A stretch of DNA of 10,115 nucleotides from Rhodoferax sp. (lineage in GTDB: Bacteria; Pseudomonadota; Gammaproteobacteria; Burkholderiales; Burkholderiaceae_C), in the NCBI GenBank assembly GCA_017880985.1, contig JADGRK010000061.1, positions 1 to 10,115 of the forward strand, in the 5' to 3' direction. The position numbers and the translations under genes are program-made. The notes below the pieces were generated by a model. The model saw only the letters and a list, made by a program, of their open reading frames with translations, was not told the DNA's origin and searched no databases. Below, piece after piece: positions 1 to 5,774 of this stretch; positions within the stretch are counted from its first letter, which is position 1; every line of letters begins with the position of its first letter.

Positions 1-156
1 TGGCTGTATTTCACCGAAGGGGCGGTGCGCGCCTACAGTGACAAAGCGCCGGGCAACTATCTGGCGATGGTCGAAGTGGCACTTTGTCTGAGCCTGTTCA
101 CCGCCTGCGCACTGCACGTTCGCTTGCGCCTCAAAAACCCGATCAAAAAAGGCTGA
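1..156 (+). CDS. DUF2069-like small membrane protein (3' end only)
   Basis: An open frame runs from the first base to a TGA at 154-156 and gives 51 residues; the start lies left of the window. It begins WLYFTEGAVRAYSD, a pattern I associate with the C-terminal half of DUF2069 proteins, which are short inner-membrane proteins of unknown function in beta- and gammaproteobacteria. A hydrophobic helix spans about residues 21-39 (LAMVEVALCLSLFTACAL), followed by a basic tail rich in Arg and Lys (RLRLKNPIKKG), as expected for a cytoplasmic end. The next gene starts 4 bases after the stop, so the two are probably co-transcribed. The family assignment rests on memory of the motif, not on a search. 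Confidence 0.6.
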   Translation, partial: WLYFTEGAVRAYSDKAPGNYLAMVEVALCLSLFTACALHVRLRLKNPIKKG

Positions 157-160
157 TGAT

Positions 161-1600
161 ATGCAAACCCTGCTGGATGAACTTCGCCACATCGTCGGAA
201 ACGCCCACGTCTTCACCGACGGCGACCTGACGGCCTGGGAGCAGGACTGGCGTAAACGGTCTCACGGCAAAGCACTGGCCGTCGTTCGGCCCGCTTGCAC
301 CGAGGAGGTGGCACGGGTGGTCAAAGCCTGCGCTGCCCATCATTTGCTGCAGCGACACCCTGCGAGCGGCGTCAGCATCGTGCCCCAGGGCGGCAACACC
401 GGTCTGGCTGTGGGCAGCACGCCAGATGATTCCGGTCGCCAGATTGTGTTGAGCCTGCAACGCATGAACACGGTGCGCGGTCTGGACGCCGACAACTTGA
501 CCATGACGGTCGAGGCGGGCTGCATTCTGCAAAACTTGCAGGAACGCGCCGAGGAGGCGAATTTTCTGTTTCCGCTGAGCCTGGCCGCTGAAGGCACCTG
601 CACCATTGGCGGCAACCTGGGCACCAACGCGGGCGGCACCCAGGTGGTTCGGTACGGGAACACACGTGACCTGTGCCTGGGGCTGGAAGTGGTCACCGCG
701 CAGGGCGAGGTGTGGCATGGCCTCTCAGGTCTGCGCAAAGACAACACCGGCTACGACTTGCGAGATTTGTACATTGGGTCGGAGGGCACGCTGGGCATCA
801 TCACGGCCGCCACCCTGAAGCTGTATCCGCTGCCCGCCGCCCGGCTCACGGCGTGGGCCGCCGTGCCGTCGCTGGAGGCGGCTGTCACCTTGCTGGGGCT
901 GGCGCATCGGCACCTGGGCGCGGGCTTGACGGGCTTCGAGGCGATGGGGCAATTTGCCTTGAGTCTGGTCGCCAAACACTTTGCGCAGTTGCGGGTGCCG
1001 CTGCATCTGGATGCGCCGTTTTGCGTGCTTCTGGAGAACTCGGATCATGAATCCGAGCTGCACGCGCACACGCAGTTCGAGCACCTGCTGGAAACCGCGT
1101 TCGACCAGGGCTGCGTCACGGATGCGGTGGTGAGTGAGACCCTGGCGCAGGCGAAACAACTGTGGCATGTGCGTGAAAGCATCCCGCTGGCGCAAGCGCT
1201 GGAGGGGCTCAACATCAAGCACGACATCTCGGTGCCGGTGTCTGCTATCCCTGAATTTGTGCGCGTCACCGACGCCTTGCTTGAAGCCGCCATTCCCGGC
1301 GTGCGGCTGGTGAATTTTGGCCATCTGGGCGATGGCAATTTGCACTACAACGTGCAGGCACCTGCTGGCGTGGATGCTGCAGCGTTTTTGCGCGACCAGG
1401 AAGCCTTGGTTAACCGCATTGTGTTTGACTCGGTCGTGGCACATGGAGGCTCGATCTCGGCAGAACACGGCGTGGGCAGCCTCAAAGTAGAACACATGGC
1501 TCACTACAAATCGCCCGTAGCACTGGCAATGATGCGTGCCGTCAAACAAGCGCTAGACCCGCTGAACATAATGAATCCGGGACGAGTGATTCGCGTTTGA
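161..1600 (+). CDS. FAD-linked 2-hydroxyacid dehydrogenase (GlcD / D-2-hydroxyglutarate dehydrogenase type)
   Basis: 479 residues, full length for the FAD-linked oxidase C family (PCMH-type FAD domain plus C-terminal cap). The FAD domain shows VPQGGNTGL at about 74-82, a glycine-rich stretch TIGGNLGTNAGG at 148-159, RKDNTGYDL at 192-200 and IGSEGTLGII at 205-214. The C-terminal domain has NFGHLGDGNLHYNV at 385-398, a metal and substrate site motif, then SAEHGVGSLK at 433-442, and the family ending IMNPGRVI. RKDNTGYDL plus the overall pattern is closest to D-2-hydroxyglutarate dehydrogenases, but D-lactate or glycolate dehydrogenase cannot be excluded. Such enzymes oxidise a D-2-hydroxyacid to the 2-oxoacid and pass electrons to an electron-transfer flavoprotein or quinone. 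The ATG lies 4 bp after the preceding stop. Large open frames on the opposite strand are shadows. Confidence 0.9.
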   Translation: MQTLLDELRHIVGNAHVFTDGDLTAWEQDWRKRSHGKALAVVRPACTEEVARVVKACAAHHLLQRHPASGVSIVPQGGNTGLAVGSTPDDSGRQIVLSLQRMNTVRGLDADNLTMTVEAGCILQNLQERAEEANFLFPLSLAAEGTCTIGGNLGTNAGGTQVVRYGNTRDLCLGLEVVTAQGEVWHGLSGLRKDNTGYDLRDLYIGSEGTLGIITAATLKLYPLPAARLTAWAAVPSLEAAVTLLGLAHRHLGAGLTGFEAMGQFALSLVAKHFAQLRVPLHLDAPFCVLLENSDHESELHAHTQFEHLLETAFDQGCVTDAVVSETLAQAKQLWHVRESIPLAQALEGLNIKHDISVPVSAIPEFVRVTDALLEAAIPGVRLVNFGHLGDGNLHYNVQAPAGVDAAAFLRDQEALVNRIVFDSVVAHGGSISAEHGVGSLKVEHMAHYKSPVALAMMRAVKQALDPLNIMNPGRVIRV

Positions 1601-1647
1601 GCAGCTGGCTGCTATTCCATTCACAACGATAGAAGCTACTCTATTTA

Positions 1648-1687
1648 TAGCTGGCTGCGCACGTTCCACGGGCGTTGCATCCGATTT
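1648..1687 (+). repeat. Dispersed intergenic repeat, copy A
   Basis: TAGCTGGCTGCGCACGTTCC followed by ACGGGCGTTGC and a T-run. It shares the pattern TAGCTGGYTRCGCA-n-ACGGGSG with copies at 1913-1953 and 5775-5817. Just upstream (1602-1647) lies related sequence, including AGCTGGCTGCTATT and GAAGCTACTCTATTTA, which looks like a second, degenerate unit. It fills the gap between the stop of the dehydrogenase gene and the remnant of the ABC exporter. I believe elements of this kind are frequent in Comamonadaceae intergenic regions; their function is unknown. Confidence 0.6.
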
Positions 1688-1696
1688 TTGCTTATA

Positions 1697-2550
1697 TCAA
1701 GCAACCCTCTTGCCGATTTTCAGGTCACTTCTCTGGAAGGCGGCCTCGGTTTCGTTGTCCACGGCGCTGGTGGCTTCGTGCAGGATCAGTACCGGCGGAT
1801 TCTGCGTCTCCAGCAACTGCATGGCCCGGTCAATCGCCGCCACCGAGCGCTGGTACATGTCGGCCACATCGGCCAGCCGGGTCGGCGGCCACTGCAGGCG
1901 CTATAAAAAAAGTAGCTGGTTACGCATACTGCACGGGGGTTGGTGGCTATTTTCGTACCTCATATTGCTGGTATATCAGGCGAACACGTGGCATAAGTTA
2001 ATACATGGTTGCACAAAAGCGATCAGGGCAATGCCGGGCTGCAAGGCAAAGAACACCGCGCTGACCATGATGGAGGAGCAAAACACCTGGATGATCTGGT
2101 TGGCGCCGCCGTTGAGAAAGCGCTCCATCTGGTTGATGTCGTCGTTCAGGATGGCCATCAGGTTGCCGGTGCGCTGGTTCTCGAAATACGCCATCTCCAG
2201 CTTTTGCACGTGGCGATAGGTGTCCAGGCGCAAGGCGTGCTGGATGTCCTGCGCCAACTGGCGCCACTTCAACTCAACAGGTACTGAAACAGCGACTCGC
2301 CGCCCCACACCAGCACATTGAACACGCCCAGCGCCAATAACTGGTCCCAGGTGCTGGTGATGCCGATCTGGCCCAGCACATGGCGCGCCAGAAAACTCTG
2401 CTCGCCCTTGACCACCACATCGACTGCCGCCCCGATCAGCACCTCGGGCAGGATGTCAAAGAACTTGTTGAGGACCGAATTCAGCGTCGCGAGCCGGAAA
2501 TCACGCTGGTATGGACTGGCATAGCCGAACAGCTTCTGGATCGGGTGCAT
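1697..2550 (-). pseudogene. Decayed ABC exporter (fused permease-ATPase, MsbA-like), multiple deletions and a frameshift
   Basis: Three co-linear fragments on the minus strand reconstruct an ABC half-exporter. Fragment 1 (2550 to 2272) starts MHPIQKLFGYASPYQRDF and runs through the first transmembrane region to ESLFQYLLS. One missing base near 2272 then shifts the frame. Fragment 2 (2271 to 2012) continues with KWRQLAQDIQHALRLDTY, the loop YFENQRTGNLMAILNDDINQ and a membrane helix ending at GIALIAFV. About 110 bp of unrelated sequence follows, including a dispersed repeat. Fragment 3 (1900 to 1697) has the end of the membrane domain (LQWPPTRLADVADMYQRSVA) and the linker RAMQLLET. It then jumps into the Walker B/D-loop region (PPVLILHEATSAVDNETEAA). 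Walker A, Q-loop and the LSGGQ signature, normally about 150 residues in between, are gone. The Walker B Asp is His. The gene cannot be functional. Confidence 0.88.
1913..1953 (+). repeat. Dispersed intergenic repeat, copy B, inside the ABC pseudogene
   Basis: TAGCTGGTTACGCATACTGC followed by ACGGGGGTTGGTGGCTATTTT, preceded by an A-run (1904-1911). It matches copies A and C and ends with the GCTATTTT that I regard as typical of the family. It lies exactly where the permease sequence of the pseudogene breaks off, between the fragments ending at 2012 and resuming at 1900. The remaining bases (1954-2011) are AT-rich and resemble nothing I recognise. Confidence 0.65.
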
Positions 2551-2789
2551 GGGGGGGTGGCAGGCCTGGGCGGAGGAAGAATGAGGGAGTGGGCATTGTC
2601 TCTTACGCCGCATTCCAGACGATTTTTGGCTTTTCAAATCTAACGCCAGTGCCATCGAAGATTGCCTGTGGAATGCGCAGAATTCTGGCGCAAACCATGA
2701 TGCACTTATTGCTCGGTGCGAAAATGAAATACTACAGGCCGCAAAACTTCTTCTTAATGGGTCTGGCTTAACCATCATTCGAGTGGGGC

Positions 2790-2822
2790 GCCTAACGGCG
2801 CCGATTAATTCACACGTTGGGC
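2790..2822 (+). other. attC-like integron recombination site, short
   Basis: GCCTAAC at 2790-2796 fits the R'' consensus RYYYAAC exactly, and GTTGGGC at 2816-2822 fits the R' consensus GTTRRRY exactly. The two are complementary allowing one G-T pair. The 19 bases between them end in TTAATTCACAC, which resembles the L' half of many attC sites. At 33 bp it is much shorter than ordinary attC sites (about 57 bp and more), so it may be an internally deleted site. The left box lies within GGCGCC-TAAC-GGCGCC (2787-2802). The site is directly upstream of the hicBA leader. Confidence 0.4.
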
Positions 2823-2842
2823 GTCAGTGGTTGTTTGTCGGG

Positions 2843-2857
2843 CAGCATAGAATGCTG
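2843..2857 (+). promoter_or_regulatory. Candidate hicBA promoter/operator palindrome
   Basis: CAGCAT-AGA-ATGCTG is a perfect 6-bp inverted repeat with a 3-base centre. It overlaps TAGAAT (2848-2853), five of six matches to a sigma70 -10 box, 36 bases before the hicB start. No convincing -35 sits 17 bp upstream. A toxin-antitoxin operator over the -10 is the usual arrangement for autoregulation. However, this HicB lacks an obvious DNA-binding domain, so the regulator could be another protein. Confidence 0.4.
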
Positions 2858-2889
2858 ATTACATTTTCCGTGCAATTTTGGAGCCAGCC

Positions 2890-3099
2890 ATGAAAGTCTA
2901 TTCAGCGGTAATTGAGCGGTGCCCACAAACTGGCCTGTTCGTTGGTTTTGTTCCTGGTTTTCCCGGCGCTCATTCCCAGGGGGAAACGCTGGATGAAGTC
3001 AACCATAACCTGCACGATGTTATTGCAATGCTTCTGGAAGATGGCGAACCCATGCTGGAGTCCGAGTTTGTCGGTGTTCAAAACGTCGCCGTCGCTTGA
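2890..3099 (+). CDS. hicB: HicB-family antitoxin (short form)
   Basis: 69 residues starting MKVYSAVIER. I chose the ATG at 2890 because GGAG lies 7 bases upstream (2880-2883); an in-frame start at 2878 would add four residues and has no such site. The sequence has the HicB core: a strand (YSAVIER), then GLFVGFVPGFPGAHSQGETL at about 15-34, then the helix DEVNHNLHDVIAMLLEDGE. This is the partly degraded RNase H-like fold that caps the toxin. The protein ends soon after this domain, so the C-terminal HTH or ribbon-helix-helix seen in longer HicB proteins is missing. It precedes hicA by 3 bases, the reverse of the classic hicAB order. It should bind and neutralise HicA. Confidence 0.85.
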   Translation: MKVYSAVIERCPQTGLFVGFVPGFPGAHSQGETLDEVNHNLHDVIAMLLEDGEPMLESEFVGVQNVAVA

Positions 3100-3102
3100 G
3101 TC

Positions 3103-3327
3103 GTGGGCAATATTCCCGTCCTCAAGCCCAATGAAGTAATCGCCATTCTCATCAAACTCGGCTTCATCGAAGTTCGCCAACGCGGATCACACAAACAATT
3201 CCGCGATACCGCAGGCCACTGCACAACGGTTCCGTTTCATCAAGGTCGAGACATCTCTCCAATTTTGCTCCGTCAAATCGCCAAAGACATTGGCCTCGCG
3301 CTCGATGAGTTGCTTAAGCACAGATAG
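3103..3327 (+). CDS. hicA: HicA-family mRNA interferase toxin
   Basis: 74 residues from a GTG start at 3103, three bases after the hicB stop, consistent with translational coupling. It has the double-stranded RNA-binding-like HicA fold: LKPNEVIAILIKLGF at about 7-21, then RQRGSHKQFRD at 25-35, where His30 is the catalytic residue of the family. It ends with TVPFHQGRDISPILLRQIAK at 42-61, the conserved C-terminal part. Length and motifs are intact, so the toxin is probably active. HicA proteins cleave mRNA and stop growth until HicB is restored. Its stop codon directly touches the attC-like site at 3327-3397, the close packing typical of integron gene cassettes. Confidence 0.88.
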   Translation: MGNIPVLKPNEVIAILIKLGFIEVRQRGSHKQFRDTAGHCTTVPFHQGRDISPILLRQIAKDIGLALDELLKHR

Positions 3328-3397
3328 ACCAACCCGGCAGTCAACACGGACGTTGCGCAATGAAGCCGCCCAGCGCCGGTTAGGTCAGACGTCAAAC
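3327..3397 (+). other. attC-like integron recombination site downstream of hicA
   Basis: A 71-bp imperfectly palindromic block has the layout of an attC site. The left box is GACCAAC (3327-3333) and the right box GTCAAAC (3391-3397); each differs from the RYYYAAC and GTTRRRY consensus at one position. Inside, CGG-a-CGTTGCGC (3347-3358) pairs with GCCCAGCG-CCG (3368-3378), leaving an unpaired A and allowing one mismatch and one wobble. Unpaired bases on one arm are a hallmark of attC. An alternative outer stem pairs GACC-AACC-GGC with GCC-GGTT-GGTC and would put R' at GTTAGGT (3379-3385), a perfect GTTRRRY. Folding the bottom strand would decide between them. Position and length fit the end of a hicBA cassette. 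Confidence 0.5.
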
Positions 3398-3408
3398 AGA
3401 AATCCATC

Positions 3409-3435
3409 GTGGTGAATCGCGCAGCGATTGACCAC
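3409..3435 (+). other. Strong stem-loop between hicA and the ABM gene
   Basis: GTGGTGAATCGC-GCA-GCGATTGACCAC forms 12-bp arms with one mismatch around a 3-base loop. No T-run follows, so it is not a standard intrinsic terminator. It could stabilise the 3' end of the hicBA transcript or be an operator for the gene at 3468. The right arm contains TTGACC (3428-3433), a fair -35 box, but no good -10 lies at proper spacing. Confidence 0.4.
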
Positions 3436-3467
3436 TGAGTTCTCCACTTCAGGCTTTAACCTCTTCA

Positions 3468-3800
3468 ATGACAGCGTCGTTCGCAAAACTCCCCGACCCA
3501 CCGTACTATTCGGTGATCTTTTCATCCCTGCGCACAGCGGGCGATAGTGGTTATGCGCAGATGGCTGACCGCATGGGCGAGCTGGCGGCCGATCAAGCGG
3601 GTTTTCTCGGTGTGGAGACCGTTCGCGGGGCGGACGGTTTTGGCATCACGGTTTCTTATTGGACCAGCCTGGAAGCCATTGCAGCGTGGCGATCTCATGC
3701 AGAACATCGAATCGCTCAGGAAAAAGGCAAAACACTCTGGTACGAGCACTACGAGTTGCGAGTTGCCCGTGTTGAGCGCGCCTATGGAAAAAGAACTTGA
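3468..3800 (+). CDS. Antibiotic biosynthesis monooxygenase (ABM) family protein
   Basis: 110 residues, the usual size of single-domain ABM proteins, which form a dimeric ferredoxin-like fold. Visible features are PPYYSVIFSSLRT (11-23), the first strand; YAQMADRMGELAADQAGFLG (29-48), the helix leading into the family's PGFLG-like turn; GFGITVSYWTSLEAIAAW (57-74), the typical strand then tryptophan-bearing helix; and WYEHYELRVARVERAYG (91-107). Members include quinol monooxygenases and haem-degrading enzymes, but most are uncharacterised stress-related proteins. No substrate can be read from the sequence. The ATG at 3468 has no strong ribosome binding site. It lies 35 bases upstream of thyA in the same direction and may share its transcript. 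Confidence 0.8.
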   Translation: MTASFAKLPDPPYYSVIFSSLRTAGDSGYAQMADRMGELAADQAGFLGVETVRGADGFGITVSYWTSLEAIAAWRSHAEHRIAQEKGKTLWYEHYELRVARVERAYGKRT

Positions 3801-3835
3801 CTGCTTCATTCGAACCTTCAACAAATTTTGCTGAA

Positions 3836-4672
3836 ATGACCACTCACCCGATACGCTCCCAATACGAAGATCTTTTGCGTCACGTGGACACTCATGGCGT
3901 GTTCAAGGCCGACCGCACCGGCACCGGCACCAAGAGCGTGTTCGGCTACCAGATGCGTTTTGACTTGAATGAAGGCTTTCCGCTGATCACTACCAAAAAG
4001 GTACACCTGCGCTCGATCATTCAGGAGTTGCTTTGGTTCTTGACTGGTTCATCCAACAACAACTGGCTGAAAGAGCGTGGTGTCTCGATCTGGGACGAAT
4101 GGGCTGACCCCGAGACCGGGGACTTGGGGCCGGTTTACGGCGTGCAGTGGCGCAGTTGGCCCAAGCCAGATGGTGGCCATATCGACCAGATTGCCGAAGT
4201 CATCAAGACCCTCAAAACCAACCCAGATTCGCGTCGCATCATCGTCAGCGCATGGAACGTGGCGGAGCTCGACAAGATGGCACTGATGCCATGCCACGCC
4301 CTGTTTCAGTTTTACGTGGCCCCAGCGCAAACACCGGGCGCAAAAGGCAAATTGAGCTGCCAGCTTTACCAGCGCAGCGCCGACATTTTTCTGGGCGTAC
4401 CATTCAACATCGCCAGCTACGCGCTGCTGACTCACATGGTGGCGCAGCAATGCGATCTGGACCTGGGCGACTTCATCTGGACCGGCGGTGACTGTCATGT
4501 CTACAGCAATCACGCCGAGCAAGTGGCGCTGCAACTCAGTCGCACGCCCTTTGCCTATCCCACGCTCAACATCAAACGCAAGCCAGCATCGGTTTTTGAC
4601 TATGAATATCCGGACTTTGAGGTCGTCGGCTACGAGTGCCACCCAGCCATCAAGGCACCGGTGGCGGTTTAA
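3836..4672 (+). CDS. thyA: Thymidylate synthase
   Basis: 278 residues, slightly longer than the 264-residue E. coli enzyme. It methylates dUMP to dTMP using 5,10-methylene-tetrahydrofolate and releases dihydrofolate, in the cytoplasm. Key motifs are intact: ADRTGTGT with the phosphate-binding Arg27, IWDEWADPETGDLGPVYG (85-102), DSRRIIVSAWN (131-141) with Arg133 and Arg134, and catalytic Cys153 in MPCHALFQFY. They continue with CQLYQRSADIFLG (175-187), PFNIASYALL (189-198) and the ending GYECHPAIKAPVAV. An insertion at about 162-171 (APAQTPGAKG) explains the extra length. I start at ATG 3836, which gives the normal N-terminus. A TTG at 3797 in frame would overlap the preceding gene and add 13 unconserved residues. 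The stop abuts the folA start. Confidence 0.97.
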   Translation: MTTHPIRSQYEDLLRHVDTHGVFKADRTGTGTKSVFGYQMRFDLNEGFPLITTKKVHLRSIIQELLWFLTGSSNNNWLKERGVSIWDEWADPETGDLGPVYGVQWRSWPKPDGGHIDQIAEVIKTLKTNPDSRRIIVSAWNVAELDKMALMPCHALFQFYVAPAQTPGAKGKLSCQLYQRSADIFLGVPFNIASYALLTHMVAQQCDLDLGDFIWTGGDCHVYSNHAEQVALQLSRTPFAYPTLNIKRKPASVFDYEYPDFEVVGYECHPAIKAPVAV

Positions 4673-5176
4673 ATGAAACTGCACCTGATCTTTGCCCGTG
4701 CTGCCAACGGCGTCATCGGGGCCAATGGCAAGCTGCCCTGGCATCTGCCCGAAGACATGGTGCACTTCAAGCGCACCACACTGGGTTCTCCGGTCATCAT
4801 GGGGCGCAAGACCTGGGATTCGTTGCCGCCCAAGTTCCGGCCGCTGCCCGGTCGCCTCAACGTCGTGGTAACGCGCCAGCCGGACTGGCAGGCCGCAGGC
4901 GCCTTAATGGTGCATTCGCTGGCCGAGGCTTGTGCCCTGTGTCCTTCAGACAGCAATGCCTGGGTCATCGGTGGCGCCGAGTTGTACGTGCAGGCGCTGT
5001 CAATAGCCAGCACAGCGGTGGTCACTGAAATTGACGCCAATTTTGAAGGCGACGCTTTTGCGCCACAATTCGGCCCTCAGTGGAGCGAGACTGCGCGCGA
5101 GCGGCAGGTTTCGAGCACCGGAGTGAGTTTCAGTTTTGTCACCTATCACCACCACAGCAACAACAAAGGAGTTTGA
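4673..5176 (+). CDS. folA: Dihydrofolate reductase
   Basis: 167 residues, a type I DHFR that reduces dihydrofolate to tetrahydrofolate with NADPH and so regenerates the cofactor consumed by ThyA. It shows MKLHLIFARAANGVIGANGK, then LPWHLPEDMVHFKRTTLG (21-38) with catalytic acid Asp28, PVIMGRKTWDSLP (40-52) for NADPH binding, and AWVIGGAELY (96-105). The C-terminal strand ends SFSFVTYHHH. Its ATG follows the thyA stop directly (TAA-ATG), so the two are co-translated. The last codons carry the ribosome binding site of the next gene. Nothing suggests a mobile trimethoprim-resistance cassette: it has a chromosomal-type sequence, sits in a thyA-folA operon and has no attC of its own. Confidence 0.96.
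   Translation: MKLHLIFARAANGVIGANGKLPWHLPEDMVHFKRTTLGSPVIMGRKTWDSLPPKFRPLPGRLNVVVTRQPDWQAAGALMVHSLAEACALCPSDSNAWVIGGAELYVQALSIASTAVVTEIDANFEGDAFAPQFGPQWSETARERQVSSTGVSFSFVTYHHHSNNKGV
5165..5171 (+). promoter_or_regulatory. Ribosome binding site deciding the DUF4337 start
   Basis: AAAGGAG lies 6 bases before ATG 5178 and inside the last codons of folA. It selects MSESGFHVHG as the N-terminus over an in-frame start at 5136, which lies within folA and would add 14 residues of histidine- and threonine-rich sequence. Confidence 0.85.
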
Positions 5177-5177
5177 A

Positions 5178-5774
5178 ATGTCCGAAAGTGGATTTCACGT
5201 GCACGGCCCGCACGACCACGAGCTGGAGCACGCCCAAGCGGGCGATCACGGTGGCGAGCATGGCGAACATAGCGGCATGATCAACCAGATTGCATTGTTC
5301 ACCGCCATCATCGCCACGATCGGCGCCATTTTTGGTTACATGGGTGGTGCCACGCAAGCCAATGCCGGCCTGTACAAAAACAACGCCGCCATCAGAAAAA
5401 CCGAAGCCTCCAACCAGTGGAATTTCTTCCAGGCCAAGAGCACCAAGCAGTCACTGGCCGAGTTGGCGCGTGATTTGGCGCCGGAGGATAAAAAGTCCAG
5501 CTACCAGGCCAAGATAGACCGCTATGAGAAGGAAAAGAACGACATCAAGGTTGTGGCTGACAAGATGGAGCTTGACGCCACGCACTGGGAGAAGCAGAGC
5601 GACGAGCAGATGCACCAGCACCACCGCTGGGCGCAGTCCACCACCGTGCTGCAAGTCTCTATCGCGATGGCGGCCATTGCCCTGCTGACCAAGAAAAAGT
5701 GGCTGGAGTACGCCATGTTTGGCGCGGGGGCTGTCGGCGTGGTCGTTGGCGCTCTGGCTGCGCTACATATTTAA
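5178..5774 (+). CDS. DUF4337 family membrane protein with histidine-rich N-terminus
   Basis: 198 residues. A soluble N-terminal tail (1-31) carries eight histidines among acidic residues (for example HVHGPHDHELEH), suggestive of metal binding but unproven. The first membrane helix (about 37-55, ALFTAIIATIGAIFGYMGG) leads into the family core QANAGLYKNNAAIRKTEASN, then WNFFQAKSTKQSLAELA. A charged, probably coiled-coil segment spans about 85-145. Two more helices follow at about 155-171 and 178-196. The order is that of DUF4337 proteins, which have no established function. It is the third gene of the thyA-folA transcript, one base after the folA stop and with a strong ribosome binding site; this may be coincidental to folate metabolism. 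A dispersed repeat begins right after its stop. Confidence 0.85.
   Translation: MSESGFHVHGPHDHELEHAQAGDHGGEHGEHSGMINQIALFTAIIATIGAIFGYMGGATQANAGLYKNNAAIRKTEASNQWNFFQAKSTKQSLAELARDLAPEDKKSSYQAKIDRYEKEKNDIKVVADKMELDATHWEKQSDEQMHQHHRWAQSTTVLQVSIAMAAIALLTKKKWLEYAMFGAGAVGVVVGALAALHI

Larger units (their letters stand above)
2585..2893 (+). other. Start-less open frame, possible gene remnant
   Basis: This frame is open from just after a TGA at 2582-2584 to a TGA at 2891-2893. It has no ATG near its beginning and no visible ribosome binding site. The stretch from about 2621 to 2790 has a natural amino-acid mix (IEDCLWNAQNSGANHDAL, then ARCENEILQAAKLLLNGSG), more protein-like than the other frames. 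After about 2790 it runs through the attC-like site into the hicB leader and is probably noise. I do not recognise the sequence. Base composition falls here: by hand count 24 of 60 bases in 2701-2760 are G or C, against 46 of 60 in 841-900. It could be the 3' end of a cassette gene truncated by the same events that broke the ABC gene. This is low-confidence. Confidence 0.25.

Noticed and set aside
725..1549. A 274-codon open frame on the minus strand
   Set aside because: Antisense to the FAD-linked dehydrogenase, which carries conserved motifs throughout. No recognisable domain in the shadow.
1648..1953. CRISPR-like repeats
   Set aside because: Only two imperfect copies with no regular spacers and no cas genes; they belong to a dispersed repeat with a third copy 4 kb away.
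2009..2287. Plus-strand open frames over the ABC pseudogene
   Set aside because: The minus strand here encodes clear ABC permease sequence; the plus-strand frames are its complement and have no support.
3468..3815. Shared MTASF start in the ABM protein and the extended thyA frame, suggesting a local duplication
   Set aside because: The similarity covers five codons and stops; the nucleotides differ at several positions. Chance is sufficient.
3797..3835. TTG start extending thyA by 13 residues and overlapping the ABM gene
   Set aside because: The extension is not part of the thymidylate synthase family, and ATG 3836 gives the normal N-terminus.
4673..5176. folA as a mobile trimethoprim-resistance cassette, given attC-like sites nearby
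   Set aside because: It is fused in tandem with thyA, has no attC after it, and the following gene's ribosome binding site is inside it. This is a chromosomal operon gene.
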